Shown: positions 27,054-36,694, counted from the first letter of the stretch. The stretch: DNA of 64,000 bases from G963923945 sp965199175 (GCA_965199175.1 OZ240684.1:1612001-1676000); one strand, 5' to 3'. Notes: generated by a model from the sequence alone, not told the origin. Program-made: numbers and translations.

Positions 27054-27237
27054 GAGGGTTGCATCATGAAACAGCACATCGCATAAACAATGATCACTGC
27101 CTTGATTGGTCTCTTTAAGAAGTCCTTCATACATGCCGGCAGAGCCAGCCAATATATCCGTCAACCTCTGTATCCATACCACTGTATCCATAGCGCGGCC
27201 AAAAATCATACGGTCACCCGATAAAGGAGATCAGCGC

Positions 27238-28035
27238 ATGCTGACCGGAACCAGACTCAAAAGTGATTCATCCATCACCACACTGCTCATCATCATCGCC
27301 ATCCTGATGATCAGCCCTGGTATTTTGCTGGCCGGGGACGCATCCCAGGCTGGCGGAGTGTCGTTTTCCGATGAATTATCAACCGTCAGAGAACCTCCTC
27401 CTCAAATTGAAAAAAGTAAAAAAACCATCGACGAAGAATCCCGTGAACTTCTGACCAGGGCGACAATCGCTACCCGTAACCGGCTGAGCGACCCTCATTT
27501 TCAAAAGCTGCATGAGCTTTTGAAAACAGCCAAAGGTGTTCTGATTTTCCCCGGCCTTCTCAAAGGCGGATTTTTTCTTGGCGGCGAAGGAGGCAACGGT
27601 GTTCTGCTGGTACGTGATGAACAGGGTCAATGGAGTGGACCAGCCTTTTTTACCCTTGGCTCGGTCAGTTTCGGCTTACAATTCGGGTTTGAAGAAGCCG
27701 AAACACTGTTCGCTATTATGACCGATCGCGGCATTGATTCGATTGTCCGGCAAAACGTCAAGCTGGGCGTTGATGCCAGCGTTGCGGTCGGCCCGGTCGG
27801 GATCGGAGCCGAAGCCGCCACCACAATCAAGCTGGCTGATCTGTATTCCTTTTCCCATGCTCAGGGGGCTTTTGTCGGCGTTTCCTTTGAAGGAGCCTAT
27901 ATCCACTCCCGCAAGGATATGAATCATTCCATTTACGGAGAAGACGCCAGTGCTCAGCAAATCGTCATTGAGCGGCGTTTTGATTCCCCGCTTGCCGACC
28001 CTTTACGTGCTGCCTTAAGCAGTCAAACACCCTGA
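27238..28035 (+). CDS. SYLF/Ysc84-domain lipid-binding protein
   Basis: The protein has a signal-like hydrophobic segment (TLLIIIAILMISPGILLAG), then a Ysc84/SYLF domain beginning near LHELLKTAKGVLIFPGLLKGGFFLGGEGGNGVLLVR and ending VSFEGAYIHSRKDMN. SYLF domains bind phosphoinositides in eukaryotes, and in bacteria they are exported proteins of uncertain role. It is placed between cobO and cobQ on the same strand but has no known link to cobalamin. The ATG at 27238 is preferred because AAAGGAG precedes it; a frame extending to 27106 is probably untranslated. Confidence 0.85.
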   Translation: MLTGTRLKSDSSITTLLIIIAILMISPGILLAGDASQAGGVSFSDELSTVREPPPQIEKSKKTIDEESRELLTRATIATRNRLSDPHFQKLHELLKTAKGVLIFPGLLKGGFFLGGEGGNGVLLVRDEQGQWSGPAFFTLGSVSFGLQFGFEEAETLFAIMTDRGIDSIVRQNVKLGVDASVAVGPVGIGAEAATTIKLADLYSFSHAQGAFVGVSFEGAYIHSRKDMNHSIYGEDASAQQIVIERRFDSPLADPLRAALSSQTP

Positions 28036-28043
28036 TCGCTTCT

Positions 28044-29519
28044 TTGGTGCCCGTTCTGGACTCTGTGGGTGTGTCTACCCCGGCCCTGATGCTACAGGGA
28101 ACCGGGTCAGATGTCGGAAAATCCCTGATTGTGGCTGGCCTGGGGCGTCTGTTTCACCGGCGCGGCCTTGCTGTGCTTCCTTTCAAGCCTCAGAATATGT
28201 CCAATAATGCCGCGGTCGCCCAGGGCGGTGAAATTGGTCGCGCTCAGGCTTTGCAAGCCCGGGCGGCTGGTGTATCGCCACAGCTTGATATGAATCCGGT
28301 TTTACTCAAGCCTCACAGCGAGATTGGCTCTCAGATCATCATTCGTGGCCGGGTCGCCGGAACCGTAGAAGCAGCCAATTATCACTCCTGGCGGGCGCAT
28401 TTACTCAAAGCCGTTCTGGAAAGTTTTGATCGTTTGGCCCAGGCTGCTGAGTTAATTCTGATCGAAGGAGCCGGCAGTACAGCAGAAGTCAATCTACGTG
28501 CTCAGGATATTGCGAATATGGGGTTTGCCCAGGCAGCCGATGTACCGGTTGTCCTTGTCGGTGATATTGAGCGCGGCGGCGTCATCGCCAGTATTGTCGG
28601 AACCGTTGCCTTGCTCAAAGAAAGTGAACGCGCAAGGCTGCACGGCTTTATCATCAATAAATTTCACGGGGATATCCGCTTATTCGATGAGGGTGTGCGG
28701 ATTATTGAGGAAAAAACCGGCTTGCCATGTCTTGGTGTGGTTCCGTATTGCCGTTCTGCACATCAACTGCCTGCTGAAGACAGCATGGGCCTTGACCGGC
28801 TGCGACCAGAAAACCACGGCCATAAAACCCTGCGTATTGCGGTTCCACGCCTCCCTCGCATCGCCAATTTCGATGATCTTGATCCTCTGTTCCTGGAAAG
28901 CAGCCTGGAGGTCAGCATCATTGATCCGGGGATTCCCTTGCCTGGTGATGCAGATGGCGTGATCTTGCTGGGTTCCAAAGCAACCCGAAGCGATCTTGAG
29001 GATTTTCGCAACCAGGGTTGGGAGATTGACTTGCAGGGTCACAGGCGCCGGGGGGGGTGGATTCTTGGTATCTGCGGAGGCTATCAGATGCTGGGTCGCT
29101 CTATTGCTGACCCTCTGGGTCTCGAAGGCCCTCCCGGAGAAACCAAAGGACTGGGGTTTCTTGAGGTGAGTACCTGTCTTGAGGCGGGTAAAATCGTCCG
29201 CAATGCAGAGAAAACAGCCAGAGGGAGTTATGAAATTCATGCTGGCCGCACCACCGGTCCCGGCTGTGCACGGCCTTTTCCACCTGGTTCAGGCGATGGG
29301 GCCATTTCTGCCGATGGCCGGGTCATGGGCTGTTACCTGCATGGACTCTTTGCCGATGACCATCAGCGCCGGGCCTGGCTCAATCATCTCGGGACAAAGG
29401 GGGATCCTGATCTGGATTATCATCTCAGACTTGATCATTTCCTGGATGACTGGGCAGATCATCTGCACAAATATCTTGATTGTGACCGTCTGTTGGACAT
29501 TGCCAGAGGCCGTACTTAA
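28044..29519 (+). CDS. cobQ: cobyric acid synthase
   Basis: CobQ amidates four carboxylates of adenosylcobyrinic acid a,c-diamide using glutamine and ATP. The N-terminal ATPase domain has MLQGTGSDVGKS (P-loop-like), FKPQNMSNNAAV and EGAGSTAEVNLR. The C-terminal glutamine amidotransferase domain has LGICGGYQMLG (nucleophile Cys) and GCYLHGLF (catalytic His). The whole is 491 residues, family length. The start is uncertain: TTG at 28044, GTG at 28047 or ATG at 28089, none with a good ribosome-binding site. The preceding gene ends nine bases earlier. Confidence 0.95.
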   Translation: MVPVLDSVGVSTPALMLQGTGSDVGKSLIVAGLGRLFHRRGLAVLPFKPQNMSNNAAVAQGGEIGRAQALQARAAGVSPQLDMNPVLLKPHSEIGSQIIIRGRVAGTVEAANYHSWRAHLLKAVLESFDRLAQAAELILIEGAGSTAEVNLRAQDIANMGFAQAADVPVVLVGDIERGGVIASIVGTVALLKESERARLHGFIINKFHGDIRLFDEGVRIIEEKTGLPCLGVVPYCRSAHQLPAEDSMGLDRLRPENHGHKTLRIAVPRLPRIANFDDLDPLFLESSLEVSIIDPGIPLPGDADGVILLGSKATRSDLEDFRNQGWEIDLQGHRRRGGWILGICGGYQMLGRSIADPLGLEGPPGETKGLGFLEVSTCLEAGKIVRNAEKTARGSYEIHAGRTTGPGCARPFPPGSGDGAISADGRVMGCYLHGLFADDHQRRAWLNHLGTKGDPDLDYHLRLDHFLDDWADHLHKYLDCDRLLDIARGRT

Positions 29520-29648
29520 ACCCCGGCGTTTTGTCACCCGGAGACGTCTGAGTGAAGCTTGATGAAACTGAGACGTCTATCTGAGACGTCTTACTAGATT
29601 ATCCTGAAATGATTACCCTGAAATTATGGATTATCCTGAAACGCCTTA
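29520..29648. repeat. repeat-rich convergent gap cobQ / cbiB
   Basis: The gap contains three copies of 'gagacgtct'-type units (about 29544-29592) and three copies of 'attatcctgaaa'-type units (about 29597-29640). Such inverted and direct short repeats could serve as a transcription stop between the two convergent genes, but I see no clear hairpin plus T-run. Confidence 0.5.
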
Positions 29649-30704
29649 TCACTCTGCCAGCCCGAAAAAATGCACCATATTACCGCGAAAAATCGCCAGA
29701 AGATCCTCTCCGGCTAACCAGGCTGCCACCCCAACCGCACACAGAGAAATCAATAAAAGACACCCGACAACATAGAGATACAGACCACGGCGGATATCAA
29801 CCGGAGTCAGACGTGCCGTCCCCGACCCAATCCAGTTATCTTTGGCAACATGTCCTTTATAACGGCGTGTACCCCCCAGGGAAAACCCGAATGCTCCGGC
29901 CATGGCACCCTCCGGCCAGCCAGCATTGGGAGAAGAATGGTTTCCGGCATCACGCATCATCACGGTGAGAGCTGACCAGGGTCGGCCAGAAGGCGTAAAC
30001 ACAGCCGCAATCACCAGAATGATTCCGGCCAACCGGGCCGGAATCAGAACCAACAGATCATCCAGCCGTGCTGACGCCCAGCCAAAAGCACGATAACGTG
30101 GCGATCGATACCCGATCATGCTGTCCAATGTACTCACCGTCTTATGAATAAAGAGACCCGGCAACCCTGCCATAAGATACCAAAAGGCCGGCGCCACAAC
30201 CGCATCAGCAAAATTTTCAGCACATGACTCAACGGCGGCCCGGGCCACCCCATGACGATCAAGAGCAGAAGGATCACGCCCGGCAACATGATGCAAAGCA
30301 GCACGTCCCTGAGGAAGACCACGTTCCAAAGCGGTTGCAACATCACGAACCCGGTCAAATAATTCCCTCTGAGCCAACAAAATCACCAGGCATGCGACCT
30401 CAATCAACCAGCCATAACGCCATCCTGATGCAACCGTTTCCAGAGACCGCCCCACCACCCAGGCGACGCTGCAAAACAGCACCACCACCAATATTCCCCG
30501 GATACGTACCATCCATTCACCACGTCTTGGGCGATTGAGTTTACGATCAAAAAATGCCACAGCATTGCCGATCACCTTGACGGGATGCGGCAAAACCCGG
30601 AAAACCAGATACATGTTGCCCAATGCCGCCTCAAGAACCAAAGCAATCAGCAGAACAAACAAAACATGGGGACCAAAAGGTCCGGATGCCGCATCAATCA
30701 ACAT
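29649..30704 (-). CDS. cbiB: adenosylcobinamide-phosphate synthase (CbiB/CobD)
   Basis: CbiB joins the aminopropanol (phosphate) arm to adenosylcobyric acid in the inner membrane. The 351-residue protein has several hydrophobic segments and the family motifs HPVKVIGNAVAFFDRKLNR, ALERGLPQGRAALHHVAGRDP, VESCAENFADAVVAPAFW, KTVSTLDSMIGYRSPRYRAFGWASARLDDL and the late ALTVMMRDAGNHSSPNAGWPEGAMAG. It is oriented against the surrounding plus-strand cobalamin genes. An enzyme for the aminopropanol-phosphate precursor (L-threonine kinase or decarboxylase) is not in the window. Confidence 0.96.
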   Translation of the reverse strand: MLIDAASGPFGPHVLFVLLIALVLEAALGNMYLVFRVLPHPVKVIGNAVAFFDRKLNRPRRGEWMVRIRGILVVVLFCSVAWVVGRSLETVASGWRYGWLIEVACLVILLAQRELFDRVRDVATALERGLPQGRAALHHVAGRDPSALDRHGVARAAVESCAENFADAVVAPAFWYLMAGLPGLFIHKTVSTLDSMIGYRSPRYRAFGWASARLDDLLVLIPARLAGIILVIAAVFTPSGRPWSALTVMMRDAGNHSSPNAGWPEGAMAGAFGFSLGGTRRYKGHVAKDNWIGSGTARLTPVDIRRGLYLYVVGCLLLISLCAVGVAAWLAGEDLLAIFRGNMVHFFGLAE

Positions 30705-30830
30705 AACCGAAACATGTCCGCCAGAAAGCCTGAGGTCAATTTGCCCAAGGTCAATTTACTGTTCGCGCAGTTGAGAAATATTGCTAAAAGCAGTGATCAT
30801 ATTGCCACCCTATCTCTGACAAGGATCCCG

Positions 30831-31871
30831 ATGAAAACAGCTCACTCTTTACCCCATAATAGCGGGATCATGGTCTGTGGTCATGGTAGCCGCGATAACG
30901 ACGGCGTCAATGAATTCACCACCATGGTTGCAGGCTTACGAACATTGTTCCCGGAATCAGTCGTTGAATCCGGTTTTCTCGAATTCGCCCGCCCAACTAT
31001 TGGCGAAGGACTGGAAGCATTACAGTCCCGGGGAGTGCGCCATATCCTGGCCGTTCCGGCCATGCTTTTTGCTGCGGGCCATGTCAAAAATGATATCCCT
31101 TCCGAACTCAACAGCTTTGCCGCCACCCATCCCGACATCACCATACAATTCGGACGGGAACTGGCCATTGATCCGCGTATGATCAATGCGGCGGCCAAAC
31201 GTATTGAAGAAGCAGAAAAGACCGCATCTTCTCAGATTCCCCGTTCTGATAGTGTATTGATGCTGGTTGGCCGGGGCACCAATGATCCTGATGCGAATGC
31301 GAATATTGCCAAGATATCCCGTCTTCTCGCCGAAGGTCTCGGCTATGGATGGAATGAAACCTGTTTTAGCGGCACTGCTTATCCCCGGGTGGATGAAGGG
31401 TTAGAAATCGCTCATCGTCTGGGTTTTGGCCGCATTGTTGTCTTCCCTTATTTCCTGTTCACCGGTGTCCTGGTCAAACGTATTTACCAACAAACTGATT
31501 TGGTCGCGGCCCGCCATCCCGAAACCCAATTCCTCAAAGCCAGCTACTTTAATGACCATCCTCTGGTTATAGAGACGCTGGCTGACCGGGCCCGGGATAT
31601 TCTTTCCGGCGACAACGCCATGAATTGTATGCTCTGTAAATACCGGTCTCAGATCATTGGCTATGCCGGTGACCAGGGGCAACCGCAAGTCGGCCATCAC
31701 CATCATGTCCGGGGTATCGGTACTCAGTCCGATAGCACAGATGATAGCACAGATCCTCAGGCGGTCGCCCATCATCACACTGATTCGCCAACCAGCGATC
31801 ATCACCACGGCCATCATTCAACCCATCATCATGCCCGGCCCACTCCAGGCGGCAAAACCGCCCTGCCATGA
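30831..31871 (+). CDS. cbiX: sirohydrochlorin cobaltochelatase-like protein CbiX with CxxC and His-rich tail
   Basis: CbiX inserts cobalt early, into sirohydrochlorin, in the anaerobic route. The protein has two CbiX domains (GIMVCGHGSRDNDG with the active-site His; VLMLVGRGTNDPDANANI) plus ILAVPAMLFAAGHVKNDIP and VVFPYFLFTGVLVKRI. The C-terminus has NCMLCKYR (two cysteines, as in Fe-S-carrying CbiX), then HHHHVRG and a long His-rich tail ending near residue 346. The ATG at 30831 is preferred (AAGGA upstream). Its last four bases overlap cobH (ATGA). The tail carries a perfect 12-bp duplication at 31731-31754. Confidence 0.93.
   Translation: MKTAHSLPHNSGIMVCGHGSRDNDGVNEFTTMVAGLRTLFPESVVESGFLEFARPTIGEGLEALQSRGVRHILAVPAMLFAAGHVKNDIPSELNSFAATHPDITIQFGRELAIDPRMINAAAKRIEEAEKTASSQIPRSDSVLMLVGRGTNDPDANANIAKISRLLAEGLGYGWNETCFSGTAYPRVDEGLEIAHRLGFGRIVVFPYFLFTGVLVKRIYQQTDLVAARHPETQFLKASYFNDHPLVIETLADRARDILSGDNAMNCMLCKYRSQIIGYAGDQGQPQVGHHHHVRGIGTQSDSTDDSTDPQAVAHHHTDSPTSDHHHGHHSTHHHARPTPGGKTALP
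31731..31754. repeat. in-frame 12-bp duplication in the CbiX tail
   Basis: The unit gatagcacagat occurs twice consecutively (31731-31742, 31743-31754), keeping frame and giving DSTDDSTD in the His-rich linker of CbiX. Confidence 0.85.
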
Positions 31872-32581
31872 CATGTTCTCAAACCCATCCGGATACGCCT
31901 GAGGGAGCTTCTCCGGTCAGAGAAAACATCCCCCAATCGGGGACAGTATTCGATTATATCCGGGACCCGGACGAAATTTCCCGGCGCTCTTTTGCCGTGA
32001 TTGATGATCTGTATGATTTTTCCGGTTTCCCTGATGATATTGCTGTTGTGGCCAGGCGGCTCATCCATGCCCGTGGCGATGGTCTGTTCCTTGATCAGCT
32101 TTCCTGGTCGGCTGGTGCAGCATATACCGGAGCCAAAGCCTTAGCAGCAGGGGCACCGATTTTCTGTGATTCCCATATGACGGTTGCCGGTATTATGCGG
32201 AATCTCTTGCCTGCCGATACCCCCATCCTTTGCACGCTCAATGACCCGCACACCACCATCCGGGCTCAGGAAACCGGGATGACCCGTAGTGCGGCGGCTG
32301 TCGAGTTATGGCAACCCCGGCTGGCTGGTGCGGTTGCGGTTATTGGCAACGCCCCCACAGCATTGTTTCATTTGCTTGAATTGCTGTCGGCAGGCGGTCC
32401 TCAGCCATCCCTGATCATCGGTTTTCCGGTAGGATTTATCGGTGCTGCTGAATCAAAAAAGGCGTTGATTGATCATGCCTCATCATTGGGAATCGCCTAT
32501 CTGAGCGTGACTGGTCATGTCGGTGGCAGTGCCCTGGCAGCAGCCGCTATCAATGCTCTGGCTACAGCAGCCTCCTCTTGA
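31868..32581 (+). CDS. cobH: precorrin-8X methylmutase (CobH/CbiC)
   Basis: CobH moves a methyl group from C11 to C12 of precorrin-8X (or its cobalt form) to give hydrogenobyrinic or cobyrinic acid. The 237-residue protein has an N-terminal extension, then YIRDPDEISRRSFAVI and the active-site region PIFCDSHMTVAGI. Near the C-terminus it has AVIGNAPTALFHLLEL, IGFPVGFIGAAESKKAL and TGHVGGSALAAAAINAL. The start overlaps the cbiX stop by four bases (ATGA), and its stop overlaps the TTG start of cobL, so three corrin genes are translationally coupled. Confidence 0.95.
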   Translation: MTCSQTHPDTPEGASPVRENIPQSGTVFDYIRDPDEISRRSFAVIDDLYDFSGFPDDIAVVARRLIHARGDGLFLDQLSWSAGAAYTGAKALAAGAPIFCDSHMTVAGIMRNLLPADTPILCTLNDPHTTIRAQETGMTRSAAAVELWQPRLAGAVAVIGNAPTALFHLLELLSAGGPQPSLIIGFPVGFIGAAESKKALIDHASSLGIAYLSVTGHVGGSALAAAAINALATAASS

Positions 32582-33822
32582 CCTTACCATGGCTCAGTAT
32601 TGTCGGCCTGGGTGAAGACGGCATAGACGGCCTGTCGCCACCGGCCCGCCAGGCTATTAAAACCGCAACCATCCTGGTGGGTGGGAAACGGCATCTGGCG
32701 TTCATTCCTGAAAGTGAAAACGCCGGTGAACGCTGGGTATGGCCCAACCCGATTGAGCAGATATTCGAAGCCTTAATCCCTAAGCGGGGACAAGCCGTCT
32801 GTATTCTGGCCAGTGGCGACCCGATGGATTACGGCGTTGGTGTCCTCATGTCCGCGCATTTTAATAGTGATGAAATGGTGGTCTATCCGGCCCCTGGCGC
32901 ATTTTCTCTTGCCTGCGCCCGCCTGGGTTGGGCACGTTGCCAGACTGAAACCCTCAGCCTCCATGGGCGCCCGTTCTCCCTGCTCAACGCCCATCTGCGA
33001 CCAGGTGTCAGGCTGTTGATCTTATGCAATGACGGAACCACACCGGCCCGGATTGCGGCCCGGCTCACTGCGCACGGCCTGGGAGCCAGCCCGATGACCG
33101 CTTTTTCCCATCTTGGCGGCCCAAAAGAACAACGAAAAGATGCACTGGCCACCGACTGGCCAAGCCAGCCCTGCCCTGATTTAGTCACGGTGGCAATCAC
33201 ATGTCGGGCTGAACCGGGTGGCCAGGCTTTGATCCGGTCTGGTGGATTGCCTGATGATGCATTTCATCATGATGGCCAACTCACCAAACGGGCAGCCCGT
33301 GCGGTCACTGTATCGGCTCTCTCCCCCTTGCCGGGACGCTTGCTCTGGGATGTTGGGGCAGGATGCGGCTCTATCGCCATTGAATGGTTGCGCGCTGAAT
33401 CCAGCTGTCAGGCCATTGCCATTGAACGCAACCCCCGGCGATGCGATCTGATCATGGCCAACGCTCAGGATCTTGGTGTGCCAGGTTTGCGGCTGGAAAA
33501 TGCGGTGGCTCCTGATATTCTCAGCCATCTGCCCCAACCTGATGTCATCTTCATCGGGGGCGGTCTGAGCGGTGAAAAAGGACCTGAGATCATCAAAACA
33601 TGTTGGCATGCCTTACCCTTAGGAGGGCGGCTGGTCGCCAACGCCATCACTGCGATGAGTGTCTCTCGTCTCAGCCTGTTTGCCACAACCACAAAAAACG
33701 CTCAATGTCGATTTGTGAAACTGGCATGGAGCAATGGTCATCCGGCCAGGGGAACCATCATATGGGATGATCAATACCCCATCACTCAGATGATCGCCGA
33801 CAAAGTCACCCTCAAGACCTGA
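32578..33822 (+). CDS. cobL: precorrin-6Y C5,15-methyltransferase (decarboxylating), CbiE-CbiT fusion
   Basis: CobL methylates C5 and C15 and decarboxylates precorrin-6B. Residues about 1-210 are the CbiE tetrapyrrole methylase (LSIVGLGEDGIDGLSPPARQAI, ILASGDPMDYGVG, YPAPGAFSLACARLGW). Residues about 225-400 are CbiT, a class I methyltransferase with LLWDVGAGCGSIAIEWLR as SAM motif I and VIFIGGGLSG. The start is TTG at 32578, overlapping the cobH stop (TTGA). No ATG lies nearby in frame. The fused form is the one usual in alphaproteobacteria. Confidence 0.95.
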   Translation: MTLPWLSIVGLGEDGIDGLSPPARQAIKTATILVGGKRHLAFIPESENAGERWVWPNPIEQIFEALIPKRGQAVCILASGDPMDYGVGVLMSAHFNSDEMVVYPAPGAFSLACARLGWARCQTETLSLHGRPFSLLNAHLRPGVRLLILCNDGTTPARIAARLTAHGLGASPMTAFSHLGGPKEQRKDALATDWPSQPCPDLVTVAITCRAEPGGQALIRSGGLPDDAFHHDGQLTKRAARAVTVSALSPLPGRLLWDVGAGCGSIAIEWLRAESSCQAIAIERNPRRCDLIMANAQDLGVPGLRLENAVAPDILSHLPQPDVIFIGGGLSGEKGPEIIKTCWHALPLGGRLVANAITAMSVSRLSLFATTTKNAQCRFVKLAWSNGHPARGTIIWDDQYPITQMIADKVTLKT

Positions 33823-33980
33823 TCTGTGAAAACCAGATCACCCACATCGCACAGGATAGAAAATATCACAAGATATAGCATGCCACAGGATATCAATGTT
33901 CTGCCGATGTTTTCTTTATATATCCTTTTTTTATATGCCGTTTTTTCCAATCTTATCTCCCCGGTCAACAGGCACATAGC

Positions 33981-34688
33981 ATGGTGAACAGATATAATCT
34001 ATACGGTATCGGGGTGGGGCCGGGGGATCCGGAATTGCTCACCGTCAAAGCGGTTCGCTGTCTGGAATCATGCCCGGTCGTCGCCTATCCGGCCCCGATG
34101 GAAGGACCGAGTCTGGCACGGCGTATTGCCGCTCCCTATCTGGATGGCCGGGGCAAAACCGAAATTGCCATCCGTATCCCTTTGGTAGCCGGACAATTTG
34201 CTGACCCGGAAATTTACCATGCAGCCGGGCGCGATTTGACCGCTCACCTGGATAGCGGACGTGATGTCGCCGTCCTCTGCCTTGGGGACCCTCTGCTTTA
34301 TGGTTCCTTTTCCTATCTGCTGCATGCTATGCCGGAACATCATCATATCCGGATTATCCCCGGTGTCTCAGCAGTCACAGCCGCTGCCTCAGTCGCACAA
34401 AGGGCATTAGCCATCCGGGAGCAATCCTTTTCCATCATTCCCGCCACCTTGAATGAGCAAGAGCTCACTACCCGAATCGCGGCTGCCGACGCCATGGCCT
34501 TCATCAAGGTCGGGCATCATCTGGCTAAACTTCAACGGCTTTTGACATCTCTGGGTCTGGACCAATATGCCGTTTATATTGAACGCGCCACTTTTGAGGA
34601 TCAAAAATATATCCCTCTTTCCCAAGCCGATCCCCGTCATAGTTCCTATTTCTCTATTGTATTAACCCATCAGCATCCGGTTCCATGA
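33981..34688 (+). CDS. cobI: precorrin-2 C20-methyltransferase (CobI/CbiL)
   Basis: CobI adds a methyl group at C20 of precorrin-2 or cobalt-precorrin-2. The 235-residue protein is a class III SAM methylase with the opening YGIGVGPGDPELLTVKAV, CLGDPLLYGSFSYLL, and IPGVSAVTAAASVAQRAL. The ATG at 33981 is the first one in the frame. It sits about 160 bases after cobL, and its stop overlaps the next start by four bases (ATGA at 34685). Confidence 0.96.
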   Translation: MVNRYNLYGIGVGPGDPELLTVKAVRCLESCPVVAYPAPMEGPSLARRIAAPYLDGRGKTEIAIRIPLVAGQFADPEIYHAAGRDLTAHLDSGRDVAVLCLGDPLLYGSFSYLLHAMPEHHHIRIIPGVSAVTAAASVAQRALAIREQSFSIIPATLNEQELTTRIAAADAMAFIKVGHHLAKLQRLLTSLGLDQYAVYIERATFEDQKYIPLSQADPRHSSYFSIVLTHQHPVP

Positions 34689-36694
34689 TTGATTCCATGA
34701 CTCAGCCTGCCCTGATTGTCTTAACCCGTCAGGGGCTCATCCTTGCCAACCGCCTGCGTCCTCATCTTGGCTCCAGCCATATTCATACCTATTCCCCAGG
34801 TCTTGGACACCCTCCTGAAGCAGATTACAGTTTTGATGATACCGGTGCGTATTTACGCGACCTCTTTGCCAGGAAAACACCCATCATCGGACTCTGCTCG
34901 ACCGGCATTATCATACGTTCCCTGGCCGGATGCCTCAGAGATAAATGGTGTGAACCGCCGGTCCTTGCCCTAGCCGAAGATGGTTCTGTGGTCATCCCTT
35001 TACTGGGAGCACATCATGGTGGTCTGACTCTGGCCCGCTGCATCGCCACAGCAACCAAAGGCATCCTGGCTGCAACCACCGCCAGCGATATTCAGGGTCT
35101 TCCGGCGATTGATCAGCCCCCTGCAGGCTGGCATATCGGCAACCGGGAAGCCGCCAAAGGAATCACTGCAGCTATCCTCAATCACCAGCCGGTCGCCCTA
35201 ACCCAGGACGTCAGCGATGGCGGCTGGCTCAGTCAATCAGATCTCAGGTTTGATCCGCAAAGCACTCACCGTATCATCATCACCCCTTACCAGCATTTCA
35301 GCGACCACAGCCGCCGCGAAGATCCTCTCTTACATGATGATTCTCTCAATGAGACTCCTCAGTCAAATCATGATGCCAATACCGCTTTTTTTCACCCTCC
35401 GGTCCTCACCATCGGGGTTGGCTGCGAACGCGGAACCGATGGCCATGAACTGATCACCCTGATTGAGGAATGTCTGCATGGCCATCATCTGGCCCCTGAA
35501 GCCATTGCCTGCTTATGTTCACTCGATATCAAAATGGATGAAGAGGCCGTGCATCATGCTGCGGCTCATTTTGGTCGCCCGGTTCGTTTTTTTGATGCCG
35601 GACGGCTGGAAAAAGAACGGCCGCGTCTGGTCAACCCATCCGAAGACGTCTATCGCACCACCGGGTGTCACGGGGTTTGCGAAGGAGCCGCCCTGGCAGC
35701 AGCCGGAACAAAAGGCCAGTTGTTATGCCCCAAAACCAAATCCCATCGAAGCACCTGTGCCATTGCCCTGGCCGGGGAGCCGCTTGATGTTGAGTCCATC
35801 GGCTCCCAACGTGGCCGGCTCACGGTCATTGGCCTGGGACCTGGCTCCCCGGATTGGATGCCTCCTGAAACCCGGCGCGCTCTTGCAGATGCCCAAGATC
35901 TAATCGGGTATCACCTGTATCTTGATCAGGCCGCATCCCTGGCTCCCCAAGCACAACGTCATGATTTTGAACTGGGTGAAGAAACACAGCGCGCCAAAGT
36001 CGCCTTAGATCAAGCCGCCAGTGGGCGGCGGGTTGCCCTGGTATCTTCCGGTGATGCCGGTATTTACGCGATGGCCTCTCTGGTTTTTGAAATGCGGCAT
36101 CAGGGACCACCGCGCTGGTGGTGGCCAGAGCTTGAGGTATTGCCGGGGATCACAGCCATGCAAGCAGCCGCAGCCCGGGCCGGAGCACCTTTGGGACATG
36201 ATTTTTGTGCTCTTTCTCTCTCCGATCTTCTGACCCCGTGGTCAATCATCCGCCGCCGTCTGGAAGCCGCCGCCAGCAGCGATTTTGTGGTTGCGCTGTA
36301 TAATCCGGTTTCTAAAAAAAGAAATCATCAACTCGCCCAGGCCCGTGATATTTTCCTGGCCCATCGTCCGGCCACAACCCCGGTTATTCTTGCCCGTAAT
36401 CTCGGACGCAGCGGCGACCATTCAGACGTCATCCCGCTTGATCAACTCAGCCCGGAAAAAGCCGATATGCAAACCCTGGTGATCATCGGCAACAGCCAGA
36501 CACGCCAGGACAAAACCGGCGCAATCTATACACCGCGCGGCTATCCGGTCCCCTCAGAGGATACCCGTGATACCAGGTCCGGTGATACCAGGAGCACCCC
36601 CCCGTCATCTGGTGTCGTATCACCGGGCATTTCGTCACCGAAAAAGCATCATGGTCAACCCCGAAAGTCAGGGTCCGGATATAATATCACCTAA
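34685..36694 (+). CDS. cobJ: CbiG-CobJ fusion (cobalt-precorrin-5A hydrolase + precorrin-3B C17-methyltransferase)
   Basis: One 669-residue protein carries two ring-contraction activities. The N-terminal CbiG part has LIVLTRQGLILANRL, IIGLCSTGIIIRSL and AEDGSVVIPLLGAHHGG, then a linker and the CobE-like C-lobe (VLTIGVGCERGTDGHEL, CLCSLDIKMDEEAV, GVCEGAALAAAG). From about residue 378 follows CobJ/CbiH: LTVIGLGPGSPDWMPPETR, SSGDAGIYAMASLVFE, PGITAMQAAAARAGAPLGHD and VVALYNPVSKKRN. CbiG opens the lactone after contraction in the anaerobic route. The Ser/Asp-rich tail of about 50 residues has short repeats (DTRDTRSGDTRS). Confidence 0.94.
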   Translation: MIDSMTQPALIVLTRQGLILANRLRPHLGSSHIHTYSPGLGHPPEADYSFDDTGAYLRDLFARKTPIIGLCSTGIIIRSLAGCLRDKWCEPPVLALAEDGSVVIPLLGAHHGGLTLARCIATATKGILAATTASDIQGLPAIDQPPAGWHIGNREAAKGITAAILNHQPVALTQDVSDGGWLSQSDLRFDPQSTHRIIITPYQHFSDHSRREDPLLHDDSLNETPQSNHDANTAFFHPPVLTIGVGCERGTDGHELITLIEECLHGHHLAPEAIACLCSLDIKMDEEAVHHAAAHFGRPVRFFDAGRLEKERPRLVNPSEDVYRTTGCHGVCEGAALAAAGTKGQLLCPKTKSHRSTCAIALAGEPLDVESIGSQRGRLTVIGLGPGSPDWMPPETRRALADAQDLIGYHLYLDQAASLAPQAQRHDFELGEETQRAKVALDQAASGRRVALVSSGDAGIYAMASLVFEMRHQGPPRWWWPELEVLPGITAMQAAAARAGAPLGHDFCALSLSDLLTPWSIIRRRLEAAASSDFVVALYNPVSKKRNHQLAQARDIFLAHRPATTPVILARNLGRSGDHSDVIPLDQLSPEKADMQTLVIIGNSQTRQDKTGAIYTPRGYPVPSEDTRDTRSGDTRSTPPSSGVVSPGISSPKKHHGQPRKSGSGYNIT

